Shown here: positions 41,985-51,251 of the stretch, piece by piece
How the letters are laid out: every line of letters starts with the position of its first letter
Position numbering within the stretch: position 1 is the first letter of the stretch
Assembly (NCBI GenBank): GCA_964520425.1
Contig: CAZFMX010000003.1
Span: 1-64,000 of the forward strand
From: JAFGFY01 sp964520425
GTDB lineage: Bacteria; Desulfobacterota; DSM-4660; Desulfatiglandales; HGW-15
Length of the DNA: 64,000 nt
Reading direction: 5' to 3'
Translations under genes and position numbers: made by a program
Notes under the pieces: model-generated
Database searches by the model: none
What the model was told of the DNA's origin: nothing
What the model saw: the letters and a program-made list of their open reading frames with translations, nothing else

Positions 41985-42144
41985 AGAATGCCCCTGGCAA
42001 GGCGTGTGGGGGGCCATGCCAGGGGTGGAGGTTGGCCATGGAACCCAAATACCATGGCTGAATTTTGTATAACCTGTTGGTCAGGATCTGTCTATCGGGA
42101 AAACCCTGATTTTTTGGGGAGAGAAACCTTAGATTAGGGTGAGG
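41985..42144 (-). repeat. Structured intergenic repeat, copy 4
   Basis: Core CCCTGATTTTTTGGGG (42104-42119), hairpin GCCATGG/CCATGGC (42035-42058), CCTCC on the minus strand (42031-42027) and hairpin CCCCTGGC/GCCAGGGG (41991-42025). Closest to copy 1. Confidence 0.6.
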
Positions 42145-42371
42145 ATTATGTATCCGAATACCACTATATTTTGAGACCATAGTATACTAATGCTCGATTC
42201 TCTATTAAAAGAATTATTTGAAAAACAGGAGTATTTGGCATAAGATTCAATAACGATCCATGAAGGATTTGATCAATACACCCCCTAGGCTTATTCCTGG
42301 CTTTAGCAGGAGCAGTAAATAAAAAGCATTTTCCTCCGTAACCTTTTCGCTCTCCCGGGACATTATCAGTC

Positions 42372-43007
42372 ATGATGTACAAAAACACACCCCAACCCGA
42401 ACCGAAGATCGACTTCCACCGACTGCGCCGGAGGGAGAGGGAAGAGGTTATCCGCTGGTTCGACAGCTATGCCGACCCGGTCTATGGGTTCATTTTCTAT
42501 CGAGTAGGCCGAGATGCCGATCTGGCAGGCGATGTCGTCCAGGAGACCTTTTTAACGGCCCTGGAGACCATTGATCGTTTCGACCCGGCCAAAGGCGAAA
42601 TGTTTCCGTGGCTTACCTATATCGCCCGGAACTGCATCAGGAAAGCCCTACGGAGAAGAAAGAAGAACCATACGCAGACCGAACTCTGGGAGACTTTTGA
42701 CCAAAAACTAAGAGAAGCGATAACCCATATGAACTCTAACATTATTCCCGAAGAATTACTTCAGCAGAAAGAAACCGCTGAACTTGTACGTATTGTTCTT
42801 ACCAATTTACCTTTACGTTACCAGGTTGCCCTGCAAAGGCGCTACTTCGAGGATCTTTCACTCCACGAGATGGCGTTTCTTGAAAAAAGCAGCGAAGGTG
42901 CAATGAAGGTACTGCTACATAGGGCGAGACAAGCCTTTCGTGAAGCGTTTGAAACCATCTCTACCTCGTTACTTGAGAGTGAAGGAGAAGGGAGGATTAT
43001 CCCATGA
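42372..43007 (+). CDS. ECF-type RNA polymerase sigma factor
   Basis: A 211-residue sigma factor. Region 2 has WFDSYADPVYGFIFYRVG, DLAGDVVQETFLTAL and FPWLTYIARNCIRKALRRR; region 4 has LTNLPLRYQVALQRRYFEDL and the recognition helix in KSSEGAMKVLLHRAR. It would direct transcription of an envelope-response regulon. It overlaps the next gene by 4 bases (ATGA), the usual arrangement for a sigma factor with its own anti-sigma. Two ATG codons in tandem make the exact start uncertain by one residue. Confidence 0.9.
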   Translation: MMYKNTPQPEPKIDFHRLRRREREEVIRWFDSYADPVYGFIFYRVGRDADLAGDVVQETFLTALETIDRFDPAKGEMFPWLTYIARNCIRKALRRRKKNHTQTELWETFDQKLREAITHMNSNIIPEELLQQKETAELVRIVLTNLPLRYQVALQRRYFEDLSLHEMAFLEKSSEGAMKVLLHRARQAFREAFETISTSLLESEGEGRIIP

Positions 43008-44338
43008 CAAATAAAAATGGACATAATGATATTAAACACATGGACAATAATCTGGACAGGTTGCTTGAATTGGGAGAACCCATTCCCGGCATGCCTGAAG
43101 ACCTTAAAAATAAAATCAGATCAAGGTTGGTTCAAATTGCTCCTGAACCAGAGAAGAAGAGCATATTAATCTTTCGCTGGGCTGCACTACCACTGGCGGC
43201 TGCGACAGCCCTAGTCCTTTTCGTCCTCGTCCCATGGAAAGGCGACTTAAACGGCTCTATCTCCTGGGCTAATGTACAGAAGCAGTTAGAACAGGTTCGT
43301 AGTGTATCCCTTAAAGCATGCGGGCACACGGAATACTCTACTGGAAAGCAAATTACTTATTGTGGAAAGGTCTATCATATAAACCCCGGGCTTTCGAGAG
43401 CAGAAATAGAGGTTTCTGCTTCTGATGTCGTCGGTGTGAAACCCGGAGCCAATAGAATCTACATCTTTAAGCAGGAACCCGACCGATATGACCTTTTGAC
43501 GCTGAATCCTGAATCCAATCAGGCATATTTAGAGACCCGGTTATTCAATGTCGAAGATAGACGGAAACCTCCTTTTAAGCAGTTCATGAATACCGTCTCG
43601 ATGAGCTGGGAAAAGCTAAAGGAGATTACTGAGGATAAAACCAGAATCATAGGTGACGGCATAATCAATGGGATTCCTGCAGTTGGATTCAGCCTTGATG
43701 GGCTTCCGGCAGAGACAATCTATCTTCCAGGTTACGCAACAGTAATCGAGGCGACTGTTACCTCTGGACAACTGTGGGTCAACCGCAAGGACGGTACACC
43801 AATGCAGGCAGAAATTGAGGCCAAAATCGATGTCAATCCTACTTTGACGTGGAAGGTTCACTTAGAATACACCGATATCCAATGGAACATCCCTTTGGAA
43901 GAAAGCCTTTTCAATCTGGACGTTCCTGAAGGCTGGCTTAACAAAAGACTTATCGAAACATCTGATTATAGAGGAAACAAGCTTGCCCCGGGCGTTACTT
44001 TGAATTCATTTCTATCCGGTCAGGAGTCGATGATTACAGCCGAAGACGTGGTCGGAATTGTTCAGGCCACACAGATCTCCTATATCGACTCGCCCACACC
44101 AAATGAAACGATTATCACTATCGAACTGAGCCAAGAAGCTGCACAGCGGCTGCACGACTATGCTGATACCGATCCGGACAATCTCATAAGAGTGAACTTC
44201 AATGATCAGCTAAACGCGGTACTGGTTTTGGATAGGAGTCGCGTAAATGGACTGACCTTTGATCTCATCGGGCTCTATTGTCCACTTTCAGAGATTGAAG
44301 AGAAATATTTTACAACCCACACAGAAAGGAACAAATAA
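43004..44338 (+). CDS. Membrane-anchored probable anti-sigma factor
   Basis: A 444-residue protein with a short cytoplasmic N-terminus (residues 1-50), one transmembrane helix (about 54-75) and a large exterior domain. The topology and the 4-base overlap with the sigma gene mark it as the likely anti-sigma factor, although no zinc HxxxCxxC motif is present. The exterior part (YLPGYATVIEATVTSGQLWV, PMQAEIEAKI) resembles LolA/outer-membrane lipoprotein sorting folds. It may sense the envelope state directly. Confidence 0.72.
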   Translation: MTNKNGHNDIKHMDNNLDRLLELGEPIPGMPEDLKNKIRSRLVQIAPEPEKKSILIFRWAALPLAAATALVLFVLVPWKGDLNGSISWANVQKQLEQVRSVSLKACGHTEYSTGKQITYCGKVYHINPGLSRAEIEVSASDVVGVKPGANRIYIFKQEPDRYDLLTLNPESNQAYLETRLFNVEDRRKPPFKQFMNTVSMSWEKLKEITEDKTRIIGDGIINGIPAVGFSLDGLPAETIYLPGYATVIEATVTSGQLWVNRKDGTPMQAEIEAKIDVNPTLTWKVHLEYTDIQWNIPLEESLFNLDVPEGWLNKRLIETSDYRGNKLAPGVTLNSFLSGQESMITAEDVVGIVQATQISYIDSPTPNETIITIELSQEAAQRLHDYADTDPDNLIRVNFNDQLNAVLVLDRSRVNGLTFDLIGLYCPLSEIEEKYFTTHTERNK

Positions 44339-44455
44339 TGCTGCTCTAGCAAGAGTATAAAAATAGGATTGTTGGAAGGCTTTTATCAAGAACGTCAATT
44401 GCCTGCATTGGTAGGTATACTGGAAAATGAATCCCAAATCAAAAGGAGGCTTATC

Positions 44456-44884
44456 ATGATTGTGCAAAACAGGAAGTATTCCAGGAGACTGACTTTTCTG
44501 GCTGTCTCTCTGCTCCTTTCAATCTGTTTCGTATTCTTCACCGGTGCTCAGGAATTAGCTGAGTACAATTTAGATCAGTTAGACAAAGCGCCCAGGGTTA
44601 TCGAGAGGATCCTTCCGGCGTACCCCTACAGCGCCAAAATGCTGGGGATTAAAGCAAGAGTGAAGATAAAATGCCTGGTGGATGAGGATGGCATGGCTCA
44701 GAAAATTGAAGCTATTGAGTGCGACCCCGAGGATGCCATAGATATATTCGGCCCTCCCGCTGTGGAAGCGGTCAAGGAATGGCGTTTCAGTCCGGGTGAA
44801 ATTGGGGGTGAACCTGTCACTACAAGGATTGCATTCAATGTCTTTTTTGAGCTGGATTCACAGTCCGATGAAGTCACTCCTTGA
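44456..44884 (+). CDS. Exported TonB C-terminal domain protein
   Basis: A 142-residue protein. A signal or anchor segment (residues 10-30) precedes a TonB_C domain: ILPAYPYSAKMLGIKARVKI, then VDEDGMAQKIEAI and AAVEAVKEWRFSPGEIGGEP-like end (PAVEAVKEWRFSP). AAAGGAGG 6 bases before the ATG at 44456 fixes the start. It lies about 120 bases after the anti-sigma gene, probably in the same operon, and a terminator follows. Same domain class as the protein at 27437-28606. Confidence 0.85.
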   Translation: MIVQNRKYSRRLTFLAVSLLLSICFVFFTGAQELAEYNLDQLDKAPRVIERILPAYPYSAKMLGIKARVKIKCLVDEDGMAQKIEAIECDPEDAIDIFGPPAVEAVKEWRFSPGEIGGEPVTTRIAFNVFFELDSQSDEVTP

Positions 44885-44916
44885 ATTCTTCCGTTCTATC
44901 GGGCCTTAAAGATACA

Positions 44917-44982
44917 AAAGGGCCGAATCCATGCCTGACTCACAAAGAAAGCCATAGAAGTCAGGTGTCGATTCGGCCCTTT
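44917..44982 (+). terminator. Long terminator hairpin of the sigma operon
   Basis: AAAGGGCCGAATC (44917-44929) pairs perfectly with GATTCGGCCCTTT (44970-44982), with an inner CTGACT/AGTCAG stem. The A- and T-rich ends make it bidirectional. Confidence 0.8.
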
Positions 44983-45177
44983 CAAAAACAGCGAATTTTG
45001 GGCTACCCTAACAAGTCTTTACTCGATACCCTCGCCTCGATCGGCTTTTCGCAGGAGCCCTACGAAGTCCATCATATGTATCGAAGTTGCAGTCTTTGGG
45101 CAGGGCTGGAAACGATAGGTATAGAATGTAATATGAAAGATTGGGCGGGTAAAGACTATTCTAGCAAGTCTATAATC

Positions 45178-45373
45178 CTAAGTCGGTACGCGATACTTTG
45201 AGCCAAGGCGAATCCCCCACACGCATAGCACTACCGAAACAACAATAGCAACATATGACACCCACATGGGAACGGAAAACTGTCCAACAACCAAGGTCAA
45301 ACCACTAATCACACTAATCAGGTGCCCTAAAGCGATAAGGCCAAATATAATACCGGAGATCCAAACCCTTCAT
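45178..45373 (-). pseudogene. Small membrane protein with an apparent frameshift near its start
   Basis: On the minus strand an open frame encodes ISGIIFGLIALGHLISVISG, then FSVPMWVSYVAIVVSVVLCV, ending WGIRLGSKYRVPT. This is a two-helix small membrane protein type common in bacteria (GW-SVPMWVS-type). No start codon exists in this frame before a stop at 45372, but an ATG at 45373 in another frame (MKGLD) would join with a one-base deletion near 45360. Either a sequencing error or a recent frameshift. Confidence 0.55.
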
Positions 45374-45482
45374 ACTTGTCAAGAGAACCCTGATCATAGA
45401 ACAACCTAGTATTTTTGCTTTCACGCGATAGTTCTGATATCATTCTTTCCTATGGAAATAATCGAACGGATCGGATTGTAAA

Positions 45483-47648
45483 ATGATAAACATAACCTTG
45501 GCACTGGCTATCTTACTGTGCGTCGGGTTTATAGCGGCCAAACTCGGACAACTTATCCGCCTGCCTTCGGTTACCGGTTATATCTGTGCCGGATTGCTTC
45601 TCGGCCCTTCCGGATTCAATATCATCAACGAAGCGAACGTTCTCGATAAACTTGACCATTTTACTGATATCGCCCTGATTTTAATCGCCTTCGGCATCGG
45701 TGAACATTTGGAGCTGAAAGCATTAAAACGGTCAGCAAAAAGTGTCACCTACATCGGTATAGGTGAGACATCCGGCGCGTTTTTCCTAGTCAGCGCTGGA
45801 GTCTTTATCGTGGCATATGCCACCGGACTCGGTGATCCTGCCTGGAATATTACTCACTATCTCGTGCTTTCCCTGCTGCTTGGAGCGGTTTCCGTTGCGA
45901 CGGCTCCTGCCGCCACACTCCATGTCATGCGGGAATTAAAGGCCGTCGGCCCCCTCACTAGTACGTTGATGGCTGTCGTGGCCGTAGATGATGGGCTGGC
46001 GATCATGTTTTTTGGAATCGCAGTCTCGGCGGTTAGTCATGTTTTCGTTTCAGGCGCGGAACCCATAGGAATGGCCATCATCTCTAGTTTGTTGGAGATC
46101 ACATTCTCGTTGGCAATGGGTATTGCCAGCGGATTGATTATCGATTATGTCATCCATCATCTCAAACGACGGGCGGAAATATTGGCCATTGGATTAGCCC
46201 TTTTACTCCTTTGCAGTGAAATATCCAGGTTACTGGATCTATCACCCCTTCTTGCCGGTATGGCGGCCGGTTTTACCGTTGTGAATCGGGACCGCCGTGA
46301 TGTCCGGCTTTTCCGGGCGATAAACGACTTTGAATCGCCGATATATATTTTATTTTTTACCCTAGCCGGTTCCCATCTTGATCTATCCGCGTTGGTCGTT
46401 GCCGGCTGGGTCTGCCTGGTATACTTTTTATTAAGATCCTTAGGTAAAATCATCGGGTGCAGCATAGGAGCCCGTCTCGCCCATGCCCCTTCCACGGTCA
46501 CTCATTTTCTGGGTCTGGCCCTCTTACCCCAGGCAGGCGTGGCTATAGGCCTGATTTTCATCATTCGGGGCGATCCGATACTGGCTGCCTATTCTTCGAT
46601 TATAACTCCCGTTGTCCTGGGAAGTGTTGTCTTATCCGAATTGGCAGGTCCAGTATGCGCCCGTATAGCTGTTGAAAAGGCGGGAGAGGCAACTAGTCTG
46701 AGGGAGTTGCCGAAAGTTTCGATACGATCCATGTCCTCGGAGGACAATATCGTGGTAAACATGGACAGCATCCGTCTGGTTCCATGGAGTTGGGGAGATT
46801 TGAGTCAGACCCATCCACCGAAGGGTTCCGTTCTTTTTGGTGTGTCCCATTCGGGTTCCGGTCCTGGACTGGCAAGAATGGCCACTCTTTTCGCCCACCA
46901 TTATCAGGCATGTCCCCTGGCGGTGAGGGTGCTTCGATCGGGTGAGGATCACCAAGACATTTATCCGGATGAAGAAACCCGGACACTATTCGAAAAAATA
47001 GAGACGGAAACAAAGTCTATGGGTTACGCGCTGGACACAAAAACCATTTGCAATGATAGCGTGGCAAACGGCATCCTGTCCCTGGCCCGGGATCAAATGG
47101 CGAGGGCTATTGTCTTGGGTCACCCCCTGGTCGTTTCAATGTCTGAATTCCGACATGTCGTTGAAAAGGTGGCTCAGGAGGCACCATGTCAGGTGATCGT
47201 CGTTCGGTTCGCGGGGGTGCTCCATACTGAAAGGATCCTGGTACCACTGGTATATCCGGATGATTTGAATACATTGGCGGAGGTCATACGTGCGTTGTCC
47301 TGTGTCGGGGAACATACGATTACACTCCTGACAACAATGAATTCAGATGCCTATGAAGAAGATTTGGAAGAGGCGGAAGAAACCCTCAGACAATGGGTAG
47401 AAAATGAGGGTCTGTCTCTTTCTGTTCGTTACCGAGCGGTAGCGACGGAGTCAAGGCTGGAAGCTATTATCGAGGAAGCATTTACCCATGATCTGATCGT
47501 CATGACGGCTTCCCAGACCCGAGGTTTGAGACGCCTGTTTTTCGGTTCGATCGCGGAAGAGGTAGCACGGCATTGTCAGAAACCGATGCTCATTGTATAC
47601 GGAGACATCGACCTCTCACGCTCCCATAGAGAAGTGCCGTCATTGTAA
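45483..47648 (+). CDS. CPA2-type cation:proton antiporter with universal-stress domains
   Basis: A 721-residue inner-membrane antiporter. Residues 1-390 form the Na/H-exchanger domain with 12-13 hydrophobic segments, including GYICAGLLLGPSGFN and the ion-site-like AVVAVDDGLAIMFFGI (paired Asp). Residues 425-715 hold two tandem USP-like domains (first ending near CQVIVVRF; second with RILVPLVYPDDLN, MTASQTRG and KPMLIVYG). Such fusions tie ion exchange to nucleotide or stress signals. A terminator follows 2 bases after the stop. No partner gene is adjacent. Confidence 0.92.
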   Translation: MINITLALAILLCVGFIAAKLGQLIRLPSVTGYICAGLLLGPSGFNIINEANVLDKLDHFTDIALILIAFGIGEHLELKALKRSAKSVTYIGIGETSGAFFLVSAGVFIVAYATGLGDPAWNITHYLVLSLLLGAVSVATAPAATLHVMRELKAVGPLTSTLMAVVAVDDGLAIMFFGIAVSAVSHVFVSGAEPIGMAIISSLLEITFSLAMGIASGLIIDYVIHHLKRRAEILAIGLALLLLCSEISRLLDLSPLLAGMAAGFTVVNRDRRDVRLFRAINDFESPIYILFFTLAGSHLDLSALVVAGWVCLVYFLLRSLGKIIGCSIGARLAHAPSTVTHFLGLALLPQAGVAIGLIFIIRGDPILAAYSSIITPVVLGSVVLSELAGPVCARIAVEKAGEATSLRELPKVSIRSMSSEDNIVVNMDSIRLVPWSWGDLSQTHPPKGSVLFGVSHSGSGPGLARMATLFAHHYQACPLAVRVLRSGEDHQDIYPDEETRTLFEKIETETKSMGYALDTKTICNDSVANGILSLARDQMARAIVLGHPLVVSMSEFRHVVEKVAQEAPCQVIVVRFAGVLHTERILVPLVYPDDLNTLAEVIRALSCVGEHTITLLTTMNSDAYEEDLEEAEETLRQWVENEGLSLSVRYRAVATESRLEAIIEEAFTHDLIVMTASQTRGLRRLFFGSIAEEVARHCQKPMLIVYGDIDLSRSHREVPSL

Positions 47649-47649
47649 G

Positions 47650-47678
47650 GGGGGACATTATACAATGTCCCCCTTTTT
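47650..47678 (+). terminator. Rho-independent terminator after the antiporter
   Basis: GGGGGACATT (47650-47659) pairs with AATGTCCCCC (47664-47673), a four-base loop and five T. Confidence 0.92.
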
Positions 47679-47730
47679 GTTAACTCTCGAAATTTATTCC
47701 CGTACTCTTTAGCACGGTTGCCCAAAACTA

Positions 47731-48825
47731 TCAGTCGTCCAGCAAAAGCAAAGGAATAAAGGGCGCGGCCGGTTTTTCGGATAGAGTTTCAAAGTCTAAC
47801 AGCACACTTTCCTCTTCGACGCTGATCGTCTCAGACACTCCGCCCGGTACGCCTGGGCCTGAAAGACTCACTTCATAGGAACCTGGGGAAAGTATAGGGA
47901 TGGCGTACCCGCCTGCTGCTCCTGTAACGGCATAGTATGTGCCCTGGTCCGGTGTGACTGTAACGCCACCGATCCCTTCTCCTGGATCGTACATAGAATC
48001 ACCATCCGTATCTTGCCAAACAGTTCCCACAATGAAACGGTTGAAGTGGTCGACAATACTGGTATTGGCTGAGCAGTAGTTGCCTGTGACCACTAAAGGC
48101 CCTACGTCGGTATTGGGATCGGATTCAGGAACGGCCGCGATACCGGCATTTGTGTAATCGCCGTCTATGGCCATTATAGCGGCGCGATGTCCCCGCCCGT
48201 CCTGCATGCCGGTGCCATCACCCGAAGTACCCCAGTCTATATTAAATGCAGCGTGACCGTAGACAGCGGTCTTCGTGTATGAAAAGACATTTCCGCGAGC
48301 AGACCAATAGACAAAGCCGGATGCGTCAACCCGGTCAAACTGTCCATCATGATTCTGGCCGTCAATGCTGATCAGATATTCAGAGTGCTGCCTTGCTGCG
48401 TCATAGAGCCTCGCGTCAAAGGCCGCAGGCGGTTTCACGTCAAGGTCAGCAAACTCATCCTGTAAGACCTGAAGGTCCACACCGAAATAATCCCTTGCGG
48501 CATCAACATCCGGATCATCCATCGTAGCAAGCCAAATGCCTTCTGCCGTCGGATCGTTTCGTGCTCGGTTCATGAACCACATAAAGGACTGTTCGTTTCC
48601 GTCCGGGTGAAGGCTATCTGCTGTTTTGTGTAGAGTCCATTCGGTGCTGGGCGTCTCAGCCTTTATCTCCTTCCTTGCCGCATGTTCCGTCTCCACTTCA
48701 CGCTCGACCTTCGGTGGATTGAGCTCAGGATACTCCTGGGCTTGGACAAGACGGAAGAGGAAAATCGGTGTGCTCAAGAACATGATAAGAAGGATCTTAC
48801 CCATTAAACAGTGTTTTTTATCCAT
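47731..48825 (-). CDS. Secreted CAP (SCP)-domain protein with SdrD_B-like end
   Basis: A 364-residue exported protein. A signal peptide (to about residue 30) is followed by a CAP/SCP domain: FMWFMNRARNDP, the histidine-bearing ARQHSEYLISIDGQNHDGQ and GRGHRAAIMAIDGDYTNAGI. The C-terminal 90 residues resemble an SdrD_B/carboxypeptidase-regulatory fold (GTVWQDTDGDSMYDPGEGI, then GGYAIPILSPGSYEVSL), with Asp-rich likely calcium binding. I start it at the ATG at 48825; a TTG four codons earlier is possible. The tail FIPLLLLDD is hydrophobic but not a known sorting signal. Confidence 0.87.
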   Translation of the reverse strand: MDKKHCLMGKILLIMFLSTPIFLFRLVQAQEYPELNPPKVEREVETEHAARKEIKAETPSTEWTLHKTADSLHPDGNEQSFMWFMNRARNDPTAEGIWLATMDDPDVDAARDYFGVDLQVLQDEFADLDVKPPAAFDARLYDAARQHSEYLISIDGQNHDGQFDRVDASGFVYWSARGNVFSYTKTAVYGHAAFNIDWGTSGDGTGMQDGRGHRAAIMAIDGDYTNAGIAAVPESDPNTDVGPLVVTGNYCSANTSIVDHFNRFIVGTVWQDTDGDSMYDPGEGIGGVTVTPDQGTYYAVTGAAGGYAIPILSPGSYEVSLSGPGVPGGVSETISVEEESVLLDFETLSEKPAAPFIPLLLLDD

Positions 48826-49099
48826 AATGACTTCCAAGAGCGCTCCAGGACCTGGATTCTGTAATCTTCACTTTGGCTACAGTATAGACTACTTTATTAT
48901 CTCAAAATCAGCGACTTTGGTCAATTGCCATATCAGTCTATAAGGAAAAGCCTGATTTATGGGTGAGGAGAACCTGATTTTTTTGTAGTCAGTTTACTGG
49001 TCCTACCCATTGTTGTTTCCTGAAGCAAAACCTTATCTTGACAATTCTTGAATCGCGTTTAACATGATAAAAAGGTATAAATTTAAAAAGAGGTATATC
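48826..49099. other. Divergent intergenic region with a degenerate repeat core
   Basis: About 270 bases. 48933-48985 matches the core of the intergenic repeat (TCAGTCTATAAGGAAAAGCC, then CCTGATTTTTTTG). A TTGACA at 49038-49043 may promote the two small genes that follow. Confidence 0.45.
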
Positions 49100-49261
49100 A
49101 TGCAGGAGAGAAAAGAATATCAAGGGACTCCCGACAGGAAAGGTGATTGGGATGTCAAGATGGCTGTTATCGTTCGAGGGAAGGAGCTAACCAAATCCGC
49201 ATCACTTGGGCAAATCAAGATCCACAAAAAAGAGGGGAAAATCCAAACTGAGCACATATGA
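49100..49261 (+). CDS. Small basic hypothetical protein
   Basis: A 53-residue basic protein (KEYQGTPDRKGDWDVKMAVI, then a Lys-rich end). The ATG at 49100 was chosen because AAGAGG lies 6 bases before it; an upstream ATG at 49064 has no such site. I do not recognise it. It is followed after 33 bases by another small gene on the same strand. Confidence 0.45.
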   Translation: MQERKEYQGTPDRKGDWDVKMAVIVRGKELTKSASLGQIKIHKKEGKIQTEHI

Positions 49262-49294
49262 AAATGAACCTGAACAAACATAGGATAGAATAGA

Positions 49295-49510
49295 ATGGTT
49301 GAAACACAGAGAGAAAAGCGATTTGGGACTGTAGCGGTCGAAATGGGCTTCATTACAGCAGAACAGGTCCTTCACGCAATGAATATACAGATAAAGGAGA
49401 ATATGGAGATTGGGAAGCACCGGCTAATCGGAACGATCCTTATGGAAATGGGGGCCATGACCAGAAAGCAGGTAAAAGAGGTCTTACTGGCCATGGGTAT
49501 CCCTTTGTAG
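49295..49510 (+). CDS. Small protein resembling a GspE/PilB N-terminal element
   Basis: A 71-residue protein with two copies of a helix-turn pattern typical of the MshE/GspE N-terminal domain: FGTVAVEMGFITAEQVLHAM and GTILMEMGAMTRKQVKEVLL. In secretion ATPases this element can bind c-di-GMP or a partner. Stand-alone versions are uncharacterised. AGGATAG precedes the ATG by 6 bases. Confidence 0.65.
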   Translation: MVETQREKRFGTVAVEMGFITAEQVLHAMNIQIKENMEIGKHRLIGTILMEMGAMTRKQVKEVLLAMGIPL

Positions 49511-49691
49511 TGTGAGAAAGTCCTCTCCATTCCACCCTTCCATTTCGTTTTCAGTAAATCGTCAATTCTGGTCACAGAGCACAAGGGTTCCAGAGTTAGG
49601 AATTTAGAGCTAATAGGATTTACTTAAAGGTTATCATTACACCAGTTGATTCACAAGCGACATTCCACCGTGAGGACGATTGTTTCAGACG

Positions 49692-51251
49692 TCACCGACG
49701 GCCGTGCCGCCATACACTAATCTCTCCTCCCCCAATGGTACCGGGAAAGCTACGAATAAGCTCCCATCCTTGAGTGATGCGCGCGTAGAGATCCGGATGG
49801 TCAATCCGAAGCAGGCGGGGTAGGGTGGTGACGGCATAGCTCAGCGTCGATTCATTGGAACTCATGACCTCTTCGAATTCTTCTGAGGATTCCACGGCGA
49901 TGAAATCTAAGCCTTCTTCAAACCCGAGGCGCTTACCGTAGTAGCGATAACCCGTCACTGCCAAGTCAACGGCTAACACTTTCTCTTCCGGTCTTCGGAC
50001 TTCCTGGATGTATTCGATGGATGCCCGATAAGCCTGCTTTGGCATTGAGTAATAATGTTTAAGAGAGGCTAGAGATACTACGCATATCATGAGGATTGCC
50101 GTTGTTGCCAACGTATGCGACATATGCCCTCCGTTCTTCCCACACCTCTCGGCCATCCACCCGGAAAACGCACCGATGCCTAGGACTATACTTATGATAG
50201 CGAGCGGAAGTCCAAGGAGAAGGAAGCGTGGAGAAAGAGTCAGATGCGCAGACAGTAGAAATAGTATGTTGAGAACGGGGGCCAGGGCCAATGCGACAGC
50301 CAGTTCCCATCGGCGTCTCAACAGGACGACGAACCCCCAGCTCATGATCAAAGCTAAGGGCAGCATCATAAAGGCCAATCCCGCCCCAAATCCCGCCGAC
50401 AGTCCCCGGATTATCTCTTGCCGAAACTCCAAGGAAAAAAGCTGGTAGCCACTTCCTGGTTGAGAATAGACCGTTTGAAGGACCCGAGAGGCCTCGATCA
50501 GAACAGCTGCATAGAGCTGAGCCCATAGGAGACTCGTAATCACGAACACCACGGTCAGGTGTTTTAAAAGGGGAAACGGAGACACCCCGCGACGCCTCAG
50601 CAAAAAAATCGAAACACCCGACACGATGATATGAGAAAGGAAAACAAAGCCGCTCAACAGAAGCGAAGCAAAGTTCAGGAACATCGTCAATATATAGAGC
50701 ACCCAGAGATGAGCACGATCTTCACGTAAGGCCTTGACAAACAAACCGGATGCGAGCAGGGAAAAAAACAGATAGGCCGTGTATCCCCGCGCGTTCTGCG
50801 AAAAGAAAACATGGTGGTAGGATACCGCCAGCAAGAGTGCCCCACTAAGGCTGGCCCATCTGGACATCACAAGCCGAGCTACCCAGTAGATTGCCGGAAT
50901 CGCGGCTGTTCCGAATATCACGGCAGGCAGGCGAACCGACCATTCAACTTCCCCAAAACAGGCCACAGAGAGTTTCACCAGCAACAAGTTAAGGAGGTGG
51001 TTGTTGGAGTTGGTGTAACTCGTAAACATCTGAAGTACCGATGACTGATCGACAGTCATGACAGTCTGGATCTCATCCAACCAGAGATCGGTGTTCAAGC
51101 CCCGCATCCTCAGCAACAGGGCCAGCATGGTGATGCCCGCGAGAAACCAATGGAACGGAAGGTCTGGTTTGGGCTCTTTTTTTCTAGCGACATCGGCGTC
51201 CCCCAGACGCAACAGCCCCTTGAGCCACGCGAACGTCCATTTACATGTCAT
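49692..51251 (-). CDS. GT39/PMT-like membrane glycosyltransferase
   Basis: A 519-residue inner-membrane GT-C enzyme with about 11 hydrophobic segments. The first periplasmic loop has the acidic NTDLWLDEIQTVMT with the catalytic-type Asp-Glu. The sequence HVFFSQNARGYTAYLFF is typical of the ArnT/PMT_2 group. Such enzymes move a sugar from a lipid-phosphate carrier to lipid A, proteins or glycans. It overlaps by 11 bases the upstream GT2 gene, which could make the lipid-linked donor. Confidence 0.87.
   Translation of the reverse strand: MTCKWTFAWLKGLLRLGDADVARKKEPKPDLPFHWFLAGITMLALLLRMRGLNTDLWLDEIQTVMTVDQSSVLQMFTSYTNSNNHLLNLLLVKLSVACFGEVEWSVRLPAVIFGTAAIPAIYWVARLVMSRWASLSGALLLAVSYHHVFFSQNARGYTAYLFFSLLASGLFVKALREDRAHLWVLYILTMFLNFASLLLSGFVFLSHIIVSGVSIFLLRRRGVSPFPLLKHLTVVFVITSLLWAQLYAAVLIEASRVLQTVYSQPGSGYQLFSLEFRQEIIRGLSAGFGAGLAFMMLPLALIMSWGFVVLLRRRWELAVALALAPVLNILFLLSAHLTLSPRFLLLGLPLAIISIVLGIGAFSGWMAERCGKNGGHMSHTLATTAILMICVVSLASLKHYYSMPKQAYRASIEYIQEVRRPEEKVLAVDLAVTGYRYYGKRLGFEEGLDFIAVESSEEFEEVMSSNESTLSYAVTTLPRLLRIDHPDLYARITQGWELIRSFPGTIGGGEISVWRHGRR

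Larger units (their letters stand above)
41637..42371. other. Divergent intergenic region with several repeats, copy 4
   Basis: About 735 bases. In order: a 61-bp repeat shared with 53889-53951, a minus-strand promoter-to-terminator unit (41841-41966) shared with 26959-27088, and the structured repeat (41985-42144). No protein gene was seen. Confidence 0.6.

Noticed and set aside
44881..45201. 106-residue plus-strand frame after the TonB-domain gene
   Set aside because: Its first third is the terminator hairpin. The later LLDTLASIGFSQEPYEVHHM faintly recalls the end of a GNAT acetyltransferase, but this is too weak to call.
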